Assembly: GCA_002179805.1 (NCBI GenBank)
Contig: NAVB01000753.1
Location: 1 to 64,000 of the forward strand
DNA length: 64,000 bases
From: Acanthamoeba lenticulata
Lineage: Eukaryota; Discosea; Longamoebia; Acanthamoebidae
Direction: 5' to 3'
Below the pieces are notes generated by a model. The model was given only the letters and a program-made list of their open reading frames with translations. It was not told the origin of the DNA and ran no database searches. Below, in pieces: positions 53,170 through 64,000 of the stretch (position 1 is its first letter; each line of letters opens with the position of its first letter). Both the position numbers and the translations under genes were made by a program.

Positions 53170-53933
53170 TCAGTTTTCCTCGAGGAAGCACACGTAGTCG
53201 GTCAGCTGCTGCAGGTGGTCGAGCGAAGCGCCCTGCCTCGTCTCGGGCACAATGGGCCGGGGAGCGATGGAGCCTGAGGCTGCGTCGTGCGTCCACCCGT
53301 GCTGCACAGCGACTGAGACATCGCCGTGATATAGAGATGGTTAGCTGATGCTTTGTGACGTACCAAGAGTGTTGAGGAAGCGTACGCTTAATGGCATCCT
53401 GCTCGCCAAGACCGAGCAGTACGGCGAGGTCGCCGCTGGAGATGTTGGAATAGGCGCTTGCGACGAGCCTGAAGGTGCGCTCCCTGAACTTCTCCACAAA
53501 CGCCTGCACGAAGAGCACAATGCCAGGGCTCCAGTTGAAGGCCTGGGCGCTCTGGTAGATCTCAGTGTACTTCTTGTTCCACACGTTCTGCCCGATGCCC
53601 CAGATGGCGTTCAATTCGGGGTCTGTTTCCTTGATCTTCTTAGGGATCCGCCGCCACAGGAAACGAGCGTAGTGAATTTCATTCTCAATCAAGTAGGTAA
53701 GCAACTGCGGGCCGTAAAGCGGCTGGTTGTCTTTGGGGTTCTCGGCACACTGCAGGGGTAATGGGTGAGGTGTAATGGGTGAGTTGTGAATGCTCCCCCC
53801 CCCCACTCATGGAGAGATGTTTACGACGTACGAAGTACTCGAAGTCCTCCAAATGCTGAGCAATCAAGGGGAATGCCCCCTTCTGCGCCAGAGCCACAAG
53901 CTCCCTCTCCAACTCTTGCCTCTTCTGTGCCAT
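53170..53933 (-). CDS. CSN8: COP9 signalosome subunit 8
   Basis: Three exons run from ATG 53933 (MAQKRQELERELVALAQKGA) to TGA 53170. The PCI-type body reads LYGPQLLTYLIENEIHYARF then LWRRIPKKIKETDPELNAIW, GIGQNVWNKKYTEIYQ and FRERTFRLVASAYSNISSGD then LAVLLGLGEQDAIK. These are the signature blocks of CSN8, including 'ARFLWRRIP' and 'ELNAIWGIGQ'. The last exon joins as AAGC|GTACGC ... GTCTCAG|TCGCTG to read LAVQHGWTHDAASG and ends HLQQLTDYVCFLEEN, as in other CSN8 proteins. CSN removes NEDD8 from cullins and so controls SCF-type ubiquitin ligases. Two F-box proteins are encoded in the same window, though their closeness is probably chance. It is convergent with the PRA1 gene, with 232 bases between stops. 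Confidence 0.88.
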
Positions 53934-54121
53934 TTGATATAATTTCGCTTCACTGATAGATGCACCTCTTTTTGTTTTTTGCTGGATTTTTTATTTTTCT
54001 CCTTTCAGCGAACGTAGCAAGCTGTTTTTCGGACTCAAAAAGACCATCCTGCTCTTGTGTTGTTGTTTCGCAAGAAAGCTCTTTATTCCGTGGAAGGCTT
54101 CGAGCCACACATCAGGGGCAT

Positions 54122-57100
54122 TCACTCGACCAGCATGACGTCGGACGAGGTCTGGCCGTAGACGTCCGGGTCGTACATCTCCTCCATCTTGGCCGGCGGC
54201 ACGATGAACCGGCCGGGCGTGATGGCGCGCGCCTTGTATTCGTAGACGTAGGTGCCGGCCTCAACGCGCGAAGCGAAGCACTCCACACGTTCATCACGCA
54301 GGTTTTGCTGCAGCCCATGCGCAAAGAGGTCAGCGCCGGTGAGGCCCACCACCAAGAGCGAGGAGGAGGAGGAGGAGGAGACATGACATACGTGCTCAAA
54401 CCAGGTGTCGGGCCCCTTCTTGGCGGCGGAGCTGCTGTCGCCGCTGGGCTGCTTGCCCTTGGCATCGTCGTCCGCGGCGGGCACGGGGCAGTTGGTCTTG
54501 AGCACGGGGTTCTCGGCCTCGAGCCCGCCCGGTAGCTTGTCCATCAGCGCCATGTTGTAGCGCGGGTACTTGGTCGTCTGCACATCGTGCCGTGTTGTGA
54601 GCGACCAAGCGGAAACCACCAGGTGCATCACACAAGCAGAAGCAAACAAAAGCGACGGCGAAACGCACGACGGTGAGCGTGACGCGGACGATGACACCCT
54701 TCTTGACGTGCCACACGCCCTCGGCGTCGCGCGAGACCCACTCAGGATGCTCCTTGTCCTCGGCCACATACTGGCGCTGCACGCTGAAGCCCCTCTGCTT
54801 GGCCTCGATCTCCAGCGACTCGGGGGCGTAGCTGTGATTGGAAAAGAATTAATGATCATTCAAAGAGAGGGTCAGTCGGTCCATCGGACGGCGTCGACCA
54901 AACCCAACGGAGGGAGTGCAGGTCCAAACGCGTCGTACCTCAGGCCCAGGCGGTAGTACAAGCGGCCGGCGCCCTCCTTCTGGATGATCAGGTCCGCCGC
55001 GGTCGGGGCGGCCGGCGCCGGGGAAGGCGACGAGGACGAAGACGAGGACGATGAAGCGGCCTTGTCCTCGACGACGGGGGCGAGGGTCGACGAGTGGGTA
55101 ATGGCGGTCTTGCCAAAGGAGATGTCGGCCCCGATCTGCAGGCGCGAGGGCGGCTGCTGCTCTTGGGCGATGGCCTTGTTGAAGAACGGCATCGGCACGT
55201 TGACCACCCGCGTCTCCGTCGTGTGGCCCTGCGTGACGGCGATCCCGCGGCGGGTTGAGCTCGAGATCCATCCATGCATGGTTCATCGTGATCATCATCA
55301 TCATTAAGAGAACGCACCTGGAAGAGGGTCTCGCCGCAGTACTGGTCGGCCAGCCACAGCCGCACGCGGTAGTCCGGCTTCGTCTTCTCGAACACTGTAA
55401 AGAAAAAGTGAAAGTAAAAAAAATGATATGAAATGTAATATATTTTTAATTTTATTTTTGAGTTATTATTATTTGTTGACTAAAATAAAATAAAAAAGAG
55501 GCAGTTACCGGTGAAGTAGCGGTCGAGGGCGAGGAGCGCCCAGCAGTTCTCCTGAGTGTTCTGCCAGACGCCGTTGCGCCGCTTGGCCAGCAGGTTCTTG
55601 ACCAACTTCGGGATGGCCTCGTTCTCCGGGTCGGCCACCACCAGCGCCTCGAGCAGGATCGCATCTGTTTTTAGGGACGAGCAGCCGCCCACAAAGGCCC
55701 CGCGTGTGAGCCAACGCATCTTCTCCTCAGAGCGGGGGCTGCTCTAGCAAGGGCAGGAACGCACCGGCGCGGTGGTTGCTGTGGAAGGCCTCGTGGCGGG
55801 TGAGCTCGTCGTAGAAGGAGGGCACGTGGGCCGTGTCCGAGTCGTCCTGGTCGACGCGGATGTGGGTGGCCAGGTAGCGCACGAGCTCGTCGGCGTAGGG
55901 CGAGCGCAGCTTGGCCATGTGCTTGTTGCCGGTGGTGTCCCCCAGCACGGTGAGGAGCAGGCCCAGGGCCTCGATCGGCAGGCCGTCGGCGGTCTTGCGC
56001 ACGAAGAAGGCCTCGGCCTCCTTCTTGATCTCGGCCGACGGCGCCAGCCGGTACCGCGCATACTTGAGATTTCACAACACGCCCGCCACGCCGTCAGCGC
56101 CCAGCAGATTCCACAAATACCAAACCATCATTAAGAGGCCACGCACCAGGGCGTAGGCCAAGGTGAGGTCGGCATAGTCGGCGTCGTGGGTGCGGAGGAC
56201 TTCGCCCGGGAGGACGTCCTTGAGGTACGACGTCAGGCGGCCCTCAAAGAACCACGGGAGGCCGTAGCCCTTGGCCTTGCAGAAGGCCGCGCAGTGGGCC
56301 ACGTGACACGTCAAGAACGCGCTGTCCACGCATACGCGGGTCAGGCCAAAAAAGAAAATGAATTATTGTTTTAAGAGGGAGGGGCCGCACTTGGTGGTGG
56401 TGTAGTGCCACATGCCCAGGCCGCCGTGGCTGTGCTGGCGCTTCTTCAGGCGCTTAAGGTCATCGTCGACCAGGTTCTTAAGGTCCTTCGACTTGGGCAG
56501 GCGCGGATCGCGGAAGAGGTCCAGCGCGTCACGGAGTGCGACCAGCGCCAGCAGCTTCGACGAGATTTGCTGTTTGTTGGCACGAATCGAAATGGTGGTG
56601 AGCGCGGACCAGTCGCTTCCGCCCGCGCTGGGCGCATCCGCGTGCTGGCCGTGACCACGTACCTCGGAGCACTCGTAGGGGTAGCTGTACATGTAAACGG
56701 CCGCGTCCAGCAGGCCTTGCAGCATCGTGCAGCTGGCCGAGATCTGCACAGTGTGGTGGCCAGCAACTCGCCCCATGGTCAGAGCTCTGGCCTGGGAGGG
56801 AGAGGGAAGGACGCGGCCACGGACCTCGAGACCGCCGTACTGGGGCAGCGCGTCGGCGGGCTTGACGATGGTCTGCACCACGACGTCGTTGGGTTGGGCG
56901 AGCGTGCCGTAGAAGGCAAAGGACTCGGTCGTCGCCGGCGGGTACACTGGGAACTCGACGTCGGCGGCGTCGCCATACTTGCCCGCGAAGCAGGTCACCT
57001 GAGCAGCCGCCGACGCGCTTGTGCGTGAGCGAGAGCGGCAAAGAATGTGAAGAATGTGGAGAAGTGGCTGGGTACCTGGAAGCGCGCGAGGCCGGGCTTG

Positions 57101-60100
57101 GTGACCTTGATGGGGACGGTGAGCATGCGCCGGCCCTCCTTGGGGATGTGGACCTGGTAGCCGATTTGGCGCGCGTGCTCTTCGTGTTCCGCTCCGGCGA
57201 GGACCACCTCCGTGTGGTCGCTCGAGCGCAGACCCATCCTGGATGCCGACAGACGTATGTCCATTCATCACACCACTGCGACGACGAGGACGGCGATGAC
57301 GAGGCGAAGAGATGGCGCGTACAGGACGTCGAGGGGCTCGTCAAGCTGGTTCTGGATGATCACCGTGATCTCGCAACGATCGCCAAAGTTGAGGAAGCGC
57401 GGCGGACTGCGTTGTAACAGACGCAGCAAAAGTGAGGTCAGCACCGAGTCGCTGCTGTCTACCACGAGGCTTGAATCATGGAAGGTGGCCCCGGGGGGGG
57501 GGAGAAGGGAGAAGGCGCACCTGCAGCGCACGACCAGCGGCAGCTGGGCAGTAAGCAAGCTCTCGCCGAGCCCGTACTTGGTGCCCTCGTGGCTGGCCGC
57601 GACGGCCCAGATCCTGTCGGACGGCGCGCCCCACGGCCGTGACGTCAGCATGACATCTCGATGGTAAATACTCGAGGTTTGAAAGAATGAAGTACCGGTA
57701 GCGCGTGAGGTTGTCGGGGATCTTGACGGCGATGGAGGCGTTGCCCTCCTCGTCCACCTGCACGGCTGGGGTGAAGTTGGCCAGCGGGTTGAAGTTGGAG
57801 CGCACGGCAATGATGGGCGCCGACTCAAATTCCTCCTCTCCCTCCTCCTCCTCCTCGGAAAATCCGTCGTCCTCATCCTCGTCCTCATACGCGCACTCGG
57901 ATGCCATCCTCGATTCGCACTCTTTCTTTTCCTTCTTCTTGGCCATATCTCGAGCCCCAGACGCGCGGCGGTTACGAGCATGGGTGATTTGCTTCTTGCT
58001 TTTGGTGGCTCCTTTCCTTTTCGCCTTCTCTTCCAAACAGATGCTGGATCCACACCGCAACCCCACCACAACACGAACCATACGCACACGTGCATGAGAT
58101 CACAACAAAACGGCGCAACAAGCGGTCTGACACGCGTGCAGGGAGGCAACGACAACGGTAGCGGCTTGTACCTGTCTTGTTTGGCCATCAAGGCGCCCGG
58201 AGGGAGAGGTGCACAAGACGACAAGGCCGACGACGAGGCCGACAAAGTCGCGTGGGATTGACTGCGCGGCATCGGGCTCGCGGAGGGGCGGCCACCGAAG
58301 GAAAAGTTCGGCAGGGGCAAGCCGATCCCGCCCTTCTTCATGGCTCTCTTGGGGCTTGCCGCGTACTGAGTGTGTCGACACAAAAAAACAGGTGTGTGTG
58401 GATCAGCACTCACACCCAAGCATGCCGTGGTCATCGGGCTCGCGCGTACCTCAAAGGCGCAGTTGATGCTCTCGAGCTGGTCGTATTTCTCGTCCTGCAA
58501 GCAATGTGCCATGTCCTTTACCTCGTAGTCCATCAGGCCGGAGGCAAGCAGGAGGGACTCGCTGACTTTCGCGTTTCCTCCTCCTTCTTCTTCGTCATCC
58601 TCCGCCTCTTCTTCTCCTTCCTCTTCCTCTTCCAACTCCTCTTCCTCCTCTGGGAAGGGCTCGCCCTCCCACTCGGGCTCGGGGCCCTCCGCGTTCGTGC
58701 TGTCCTCGTCATCAGACCACTCGGCCTTGAGCTCGTCGAGCAGCAAAACAGGCGGCTGCAGCTGGTGGTTGTCCCATTGCTGGTGCGCCACAGAGACAAG
58801 CAGGTCAGCGAATGGGATGAGGGTTGGGCTAGGCCTCTTCTGCGGACAATGGCGTACCTCGACAGTGATGTTCTTGCGGTTGGCGAACCGTTGGGCGGTG
58901 TTCTCGGCGGGGCGCGCCGGGTAGAAGGTGTTGAGCGGATCCGACAGAGCGTAGCCGCTGAGGGCCAACACGGACTCGTCCACGACCACGAGGCACACTT
59001 CAGAACCGAACGCCGGTGCGCCCGAGATGTCTGTCACCTGTTTGTGTGTGTGTGTGTGTGTGTGGGTGAGAAGGGCTTCCGGTCCTGATTTAATCTATTC
59101 GATTGAGGCTAATGCGCACCTTCACGTCGATGGTGGTCTCGCCGCCGGGCACGACCTTCTTGGCCCGCGGGCTGACCTCCACGTTGAGCTTCTTCGTGAT
59201 CTGCACTCACGCAAGCGTGCCGTCAGCGCCGGACCGAGCCAGGTCGGTTAGCAGTTTGTGGACATACCGGAGGAACGGTGAGGGTGATGCTTGCGGTGCC
59301 CAGCGCCGGACGAGGCGGGGCGCTGGCGTCCCTCTGGCCGTCGACGTTAAGCCGCTCGGCGAGGCCCACCACGTCGACCTGGATCACGATGCTGGGCGCG
59401 TAGTCCTCGATGATCGGCAGGCTCACCGCTGTGAGCCGGCACCAGTGCAGGTGAGTGGCGGATCCAGAGCGGCTCAATCAAGCGAGCGGGTGGGCGGGAT
59501 CCCGACGTACTCTCCGAGGGGCTGGTGACGCGGACGGTGCGGGTCTTGATGATGCCTCGGCAGCGGGCCGTCACGACGGCTGTGTGATCGATCGCGTCCC
59601 GAGATGGACCAAGTCAGTACGCTTGTGCCTGGGCAAATGACTGGTGGCGAGAGGTGCGTACCATTGCAGGGCGCGAAGGGGCAGGTCAGGGTCAGCTGCG
59701 CCGTGTCGCCGATACGGTAGGAGGCCTTGTCGGCTATGAGCGTGAGCGGCTCTTCGTCGATCCTCTCGATTTTCTTTGTAATCGTGGTGGCTGGAGAGAC
59801 ACACGCCAGAATGCAAGAAATAAAGGAATGTTGAGCACGTGACTGCAGTCGTAGAGTGAAGGAGGTGGTACCTTGCGGGGTCAGCACCAGCAGGTCCGTG
59901 GGGGGAGGGGCTACGCTCGCGATGGGCGCGCCGAAGCTCTCGCGTGCGGCGTTGGTGCGGCCTTCTCCGTCCTCGACCATCGCCGAGAGCTCGCAGGTTT
60001 GAGACTGCGCCAGGACCACATGCCCAGGTCAGCACTGGGCCCATGTCGAAAGCGAGCCGGCACTCTCTGGGATGAAACGCACCGAGTTGGTGGATAGGAC

Positions 60101-63100
60101 CTCAGCGGGCACGACGTAGGCGATCGGCTCCTTCTCCGATCGGATGATCTCGGACTTGACGACCTGCGGGACGCCCCACGACTGGACGGCATAGAGCTGA
60201 ACGACGATGTCCACGCGCTCCACCGTGTTGCCGTCGTGGTCGGTCACGACGATATCGACGATGTAGGGCTCGTTGACCACTGGGTTGGGCGAGTGCTTGC
60301 GCAGGCCCACATAGTACAGGCACGGGTGGAGGATGAGCTGCGTGGTGGTCGTGATCGACTTGCGGTTGATGTCGACGATCTCAATCAGGGCCGCCAGAGA
60401 CACCGGGCACGGCGGGTCCGGATAGCCCTGTGGGATTGAGACATCAGCTGTGAGTGAGTGCGTTTGACGACGAGGGGCGGTGAAACTGTGCCTTGAACTG
60501 GATGAGCACTTTGTGCTCGCCCGACTCGCGGGTCTTGCCCTTGAGCACCCGCTGGCAGGCCAGTTGAGTGGGCTGCGCCAACACGAACTGCCGGGCGCTG
60601 GTGAACGTGAAGTCGTGGAAGCCGGGCGGGGCGAACGAGCCCGACGTCGACGACACCGTCCACGTAACGTCTGCCAACCGCGATCAACATAATTAACAAT
60701 CGTCAGGTCACCCCAGCGCTCAAGTACGTACCCGAGTCAGAGAGCGCGCCGCCAGCGTAGTAGGAGCCCTTGGCCTTGACCAGCGCCGAAGCCTCGAACC
60801 AGATCGGGGCCTTGGTCTCGACCTCGGCCTCGGCGATGAACTCGGGCCGGCGGAACTCCTGGACCTGGAAGTGGTGGACGTGCTCACACGTGGAGACGGA
60901 AGGGCCCTCGTGCTCCTCCAAGTGCAGGTGAACCTTGGCGTCGCCCAGATTGATCTGAAGGGGCGGGGCACGGGTCAAGCGGTGACCTCGAAGCCAAAAA
61001 ACCAGGAAAAAACCGGTGAAGAGAGCGCACGTTTTCGGGCAGAGTCAAGGCAAAGTGGAAGGTGCCCATCCCGGTAAGGAAGAACTCGCCCTTCAGGACC
61101 TCGGCCGACCTGGAATCGACCAACTTGTACAACACCTTCTGCATCTTGGGCACCACCAGCTTCTCGAGGTGTTCCTGCGCCTCCCTCTGTTCTCCGCCCA
61201 CGACCACCATCACAACATCATCATCATCATCAATACCGTGATGACTCCTAGAGAGAGCTCGATCACAAGTAAAGGTGGCGGCGCTGACCTTGAGGAACCG
61301 CACGTAGCCCTTGATGTTGACCTCCTCCTTGGGGCGGTACATGCTGCGGTCGTCAAACACATGCCACAGCAGCTTGGTCTCGTGATTCAGAAACGGGAAG
61401 GTCCACACGTCGGGGATGAAGGCGCAGTCCTTGCCCTTCTTGGCCACGAGCATGGCGGTCCGGTCCGTGTTGTGCGACAGCACGGCGATGCCCTCCTTGC
61501 TGGTCGTCACGCTGTCCGGGGCCTTGCGTTCCAGCGTGCAGTTCTTGATGAAGATCGGGCTCAGGTCGATATCGGGGCGCGGCGACCGGGGCGAGCGCGG
61601 GGACAGCGGGCCCTCGGCGGCGCCCGCGCGGGCCAGGGCCTTCTTCTTCTCGATCTGCTTCTTGTCGGGAAGCAGCAGAAGTTGCGCGCCCATGACGGAC
61701 TTGCGCTCGTGCCACGAGACGTGGACGCCCTTCATGTTGTTGCCCTTCACCAGGTTGGTGGTCCACACGTGGACCGTCTGGAGGCTCTGGAAGGCATCGA
61801 GACCTGTGTCGTCGAGGTCAAGACGTGTGTTCGATTCGATTACGAAACAGAAAACACCAGGTGGCGGCGTACCGATGCGAGTGCACTGCACCCAGGCCTT
61901 GATGATGTCCCTCTGGCGCCAGTGGTTGGGATAGTGGCCTGGTTGTGGGCCCCACAAAGTCATCATCATAGTCACAAGTGAGAATAGAGTTGCTTGCTTA
62001 GCACGCTCGTGGAGGCAGGACGCACTCTTGGCGGTGGGGGTGATGACGACGCCGACTTGGCCCAAGAACCGCTTGGTGTCCTTGAGGGCCGGCGTGAGGT
62101 CCACCACAAAGTCGACAAATTCGTCGTCCTTGTAGTTGGCCACCGGCACCACCTGGTCGTACACGATCTTGCCAAACCTGGTCACGCACAGCCACAGGTC
62201 TCAGCCGACCGTCGCGACGGCTCCTCATCCGCCAATAGTGGCGGTCATGAGAGAGTACCCGAGGTAGTCGTGGGTCTCAGAGTCGCTCTCGCGGGCGTTA
62301 GTGTGGCTGGCCTCCTTGCCCCACTTGGCGTAGTGCTTGCGCGGGTTGAGGCGGTAGAGGCACACGCGAAGCTCCTTGTAGTTGAAGACCTTGATGTGGT
62401 ACGATGGGGCCTTCTTGGTCGAGGCCACCAGCACGGGGTCGTAGACGATCAGGCCCGTCTGGAAGGCCTTGAGAGCCCGCGGCCTCGGCGGCTCCCAGAC
62501 CTTGACCTCCCACTCGATCGTGCCGCGCGGCTCGGAGCCGTCATCAGGCACCGGCGCGGCGTCCTCGCCCTTGGCCAGGCCCAGACACTGGCCGAACCGA
62601 TCCCGGACGGCCTGGTAGTCGATCTCCACCTTATAGACCGTGTCGCCCGCATGCTGGCTGCTCCGCAGGTACAGAGTCTTATACGCGGTCGTGATTCGCA
62701 GGTCTGGCAAGAGACGAGCCGGGGTCCCACAAGAACAAGTCAGGTCATGAACGCAAGCCCGCGGCCAGTGCAACAGTTGAGTAAAGGGCGAGTACCGGGC
62801 AGGGGCGGGGTAACGCGGATCTTGAGGGCGTTCAGCGATGCGGCGCTGAGATTGTTGGAGAAGCGGACGCACCAGTCGGCCTTGGGGTAGATCTTGACGT
62901 CAGTGCTGTACGGGTGGAACTTGACTACCTTGAACTCGGGCATGGTCTTGAAGCTGAACTTGTGCACCACTTTGCTCTTCAGCGGACCCTCCGCCGACGG
63001 GATCTACGCAGTGGTACATCAGTAAAGGGTTGTGAGCCAGCGCATGCCATTGTTCATCAACAATGTGCCGATTGTGGGCAGTGAAGGCGCGACGTACATC

Positions 63101-64000
63101 GGGGCCGACTTGGACGGTGATGTTCGCGTTGCCCGGGAAGTAGTTGATGGGCTTGAAGGCCACCCAATAGCCCTCGTGGCGCGGGGTGTTGATGCGCCAG
63201 AAGGGCGACGCGTTGACCTCCTCCATGGTCATGAGGCGCACGGCGCACTGCGAGTGCCACGAAGCCGTGACCTTGATGCTGGCCAGCACCGCCTCGGGGT
63301 CCACATACTGGTTGAACTTGACGAACATTCCGCAGTCGCGCTTGTGACCGCCGCCAGAGGTCGGGAACGAGCTCTCGACGGCGAGCGTGGCCCTTGTGAA
63401 GCTGTCCTCGAACTCGTTCGCCAAGGAGTCGCCGTAGGCCGACGCCACGCCGGCCGGCACCTTGACGGTGTACTTCGTCGAATTATTCCACTTGGGCGAA
63501 GGGTGATAGACCAGCGTGCAGGCGTCTCGCATGCGCCACTCGCCGCCGTCCTCAGGCTCTGGCTCCACCGTGGGCCGCCAGTTCTATTTTGTTTTTTGAA
63601 TGTTAAATTGTTTCAAAATACACTGACAAAAGCAACGCACCAGGTCTTCGATCTTAGGCGGCACGGAAAAGACCAGAGGCTGGTTGAAGACGAGTTTAAC
63701 CGGCTCCACAATGTCGTATATGCGGTTGAAGGAACCTGCACGTACGTTGGCAGAACGAGTGAGTGATGGTCCTCAGAAGAGAACATGCCCGGAGGCCGGT
63801 ACCAGACACAGAAAGCGGCGCGACGGTGTTGAAGTGGAAGGTGTTCTCCTCGCTCACGAGTGGCCCTTCAAGCGAGGGCGCCTGTCACATGAGTAATTAT
63901 ACAAAGATGTTGAAGGTCAGGACTGGAGGTACTTTACCTCGACAACGGCCTGAGAGAAGGATGGGTGGCGCACCTTGTCGACCTTAACGGTCACGTTTGT
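54122..64000 (-). CDS. Bacterial-type alpha-2-macroglobulin, 5' end outside the window
   Basis: A giant multi-exon gene enters from the right edge and stops at TGA 54122; over 2,000 residues are inside. Order: N-terminal MG-type domains (TLVYHPSPKWNNSTKYTVKV, FVKFNQYVDPEAVLASIKVT); GTIEWEVKVWEPPRPRALKA; an MG domain FLNHETKLLWHVFDDRSMYR then PKEEVNIKGYVRFLK; VDESVLALSGYALSDPLNTF; a long acidic/basic insert (about 58740-57840); IIAVRSNFNPLANFTPAVQV; PPRFLNFGDRCEITVIIQNQ; the thioester region YPYECSEQ-ISSKLLALVAL; the helical thioester domain (GGLGMW, TQENCWALLALDRYF); and a receptor-like end (RAITPGRFIVPPAKMEEMYD, SSDVMLVE). This is the layout of bacterial alpha-2-macroglobulins, protease traps. 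The thioester Cys (56669-56671) and Gln (56567-56569) are kept as CSEQ, split by an intron (56570-56662). Signal peptide and start are outside the window. Roughly 15-20 introns. A secreted or surface protease inhibitor is inferred. Confidence 0.85.
56567..56671 (-). other. Thioester motif codons interrupted by an intron
   Basis: The Cys codon (56669-56671), Ser and Glu codons end one exon at 56663; the donor is GTACGTGG. The intron 56570-56662 ends ACAAACAG, and the Gln codon (56567-56569) is the first of the next exon. Splicing makes Cys-Ser-Glu-Gln, where the known bacterial and animal motifs are Cys-x-Glu-Gln. Confidence 0.8.
57840..58740 (-). other. Expanded, biased-composition bait-like region of the macroglobulin
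   Basis: Between two conserved macroglobulin blocks (VDESVLALSGYALSDP and IIAVRSNFNPLANF) lie a Glu-rich run (EEEEELEEEEEGEEEAEDDE), a Ser/Pro/Ala piece (RPSASPMPRSQSHATLSASS), Lys-rich pieces (KKKEKKECESR) and another acidic run (DEDEDDGFSEEEEEGEEEFE). In family members this is where the protease-sensitive bait region sits. Some exons here are uncertain because low complexity hides splice sites. Confidence 0.55.
59043..59064 (+). repeat. (TG)n microsatellite in an intron
   Basis: Eleven TG units lie in an intron of the macroglobulin gene, reading as (CA)n on the coding strand. It would be polymorphic between strains. Confidence 0.85.

Noticed and set aside
58177..59088. Plus-strand open frame opposite the macroglobulin
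   Set aside because: Antisense of conserved macroglobulin coding sequence plus an intron; the hydrophobic segments come from complemented acidic codons.
1..64000. tRNA or rRNA genes
   Set aside because: I looked for T-loop and anticodon-arm patterns and for conserved rRNA blocks on both strands; the few GGTTCGAA-like strings lie inside coding exons and have no cloverleaf around them.

Overview
The window is nuclear DNA from a eukaryote with compact, intron-rich, GC-rich genes. The best fit is an amoebozoan of the Acanthamoeba type. Almost every gene is cut by short GT-AG introns, mostly about 60 to 110 bases, and genes lie on both strands with a few hundred bases between them. The protein set matches that lineage: F-box/ankyrin proteins of the kind shared with amoebal giant viruses, ankyrin-kinase fusions, an F-box/SH2 protein, Rho regulators, and proteins of bacterial type that now carry introns. 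Species assignment is inference; no rRNA or mitochondrial marker is present. I read 24 protein genes, one of which runs off the right edge, and found no rRNA, tRNA, CRISPR array or intact transposon.

Layout, left to right: a coiled-coil protein (271-1348, +); a basic/acidic low-complexity protein (1477-2859, -); an F-box/ankyrin protein (3215-4456, +); an ankyrin-TKL kinase (4720-8769, -); the GPI transamidase subunit GPAA1 (8927-11891, -); a dual-specificity phosphatase with gelsolin-like segments (12546-15201, -); a very long AT-hook protein of unknown family carrying a 10-base tandem duplication that breaks its frame (15767-20945, +); a COPI-associated/TVP15-type membrane protein (21287-22140, +); a C2-ankyrin-calpain-domain-III protein (22641-24997, +); a tail-anchored Cys-cluster protein (25183-25810, -); an ADCK1-type atypical kinase (26183-28847, +); a secreted beta-helix protein, probably GPI-anchored (28932-29825, -).

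Right half: an EF-hand/double GTPase-like/SH3 protein (30236-33179, +); an arrestin-like protein (33227-34326, -); a coiled-coil protein (34448-34913, -); a membrane-anchored bacterial urea-binding-type protein (35236-37175, +); an F-box/SH2 protein (37587-40706, +); serine palmitoyltransferase LCB2 (41112-43179, +); a NOL8-like RRM protein (43625-46237, -); an EF-hand protein (46373-48447, -); a RhoGEF ending in a CaaX box (48857-51857, -); a PRA1-family protein (52235-52937, +); COP9 signalosome subunit 8 (53170-53933, -); and a bacterial-type alpha-2-macroglobulin (54122 to beyond 64000, -).

There is no operon logic; neighbours are mostly unrelated. Some themes recur. Lipid and membrane biology is represented by GPAA1 with a plausible GPI-anchored client, LCB2, PRA1 and TVP15. 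Signalling architectures are unusual: EF-hand/G/G/SH3, F-box/SH2, CaaX-RhoGEF, C2/ANK/calpain-III and phosphatase/gelsolin. Two proteins look like domesticated bacterial genes, the urea-binding protein and the alpha-2-macroglobulin. The most novel items are the EF-hand/double-G/SH3 protein, the dileucine-tagged urea-binding protein, and the macroglobulin with an intron inside its thioester motif and a greatly enlarged bait-like region. Exon joins quoted below were read by eye from splice signals, reading frame and protein sense and are not confirmed by transcripts.
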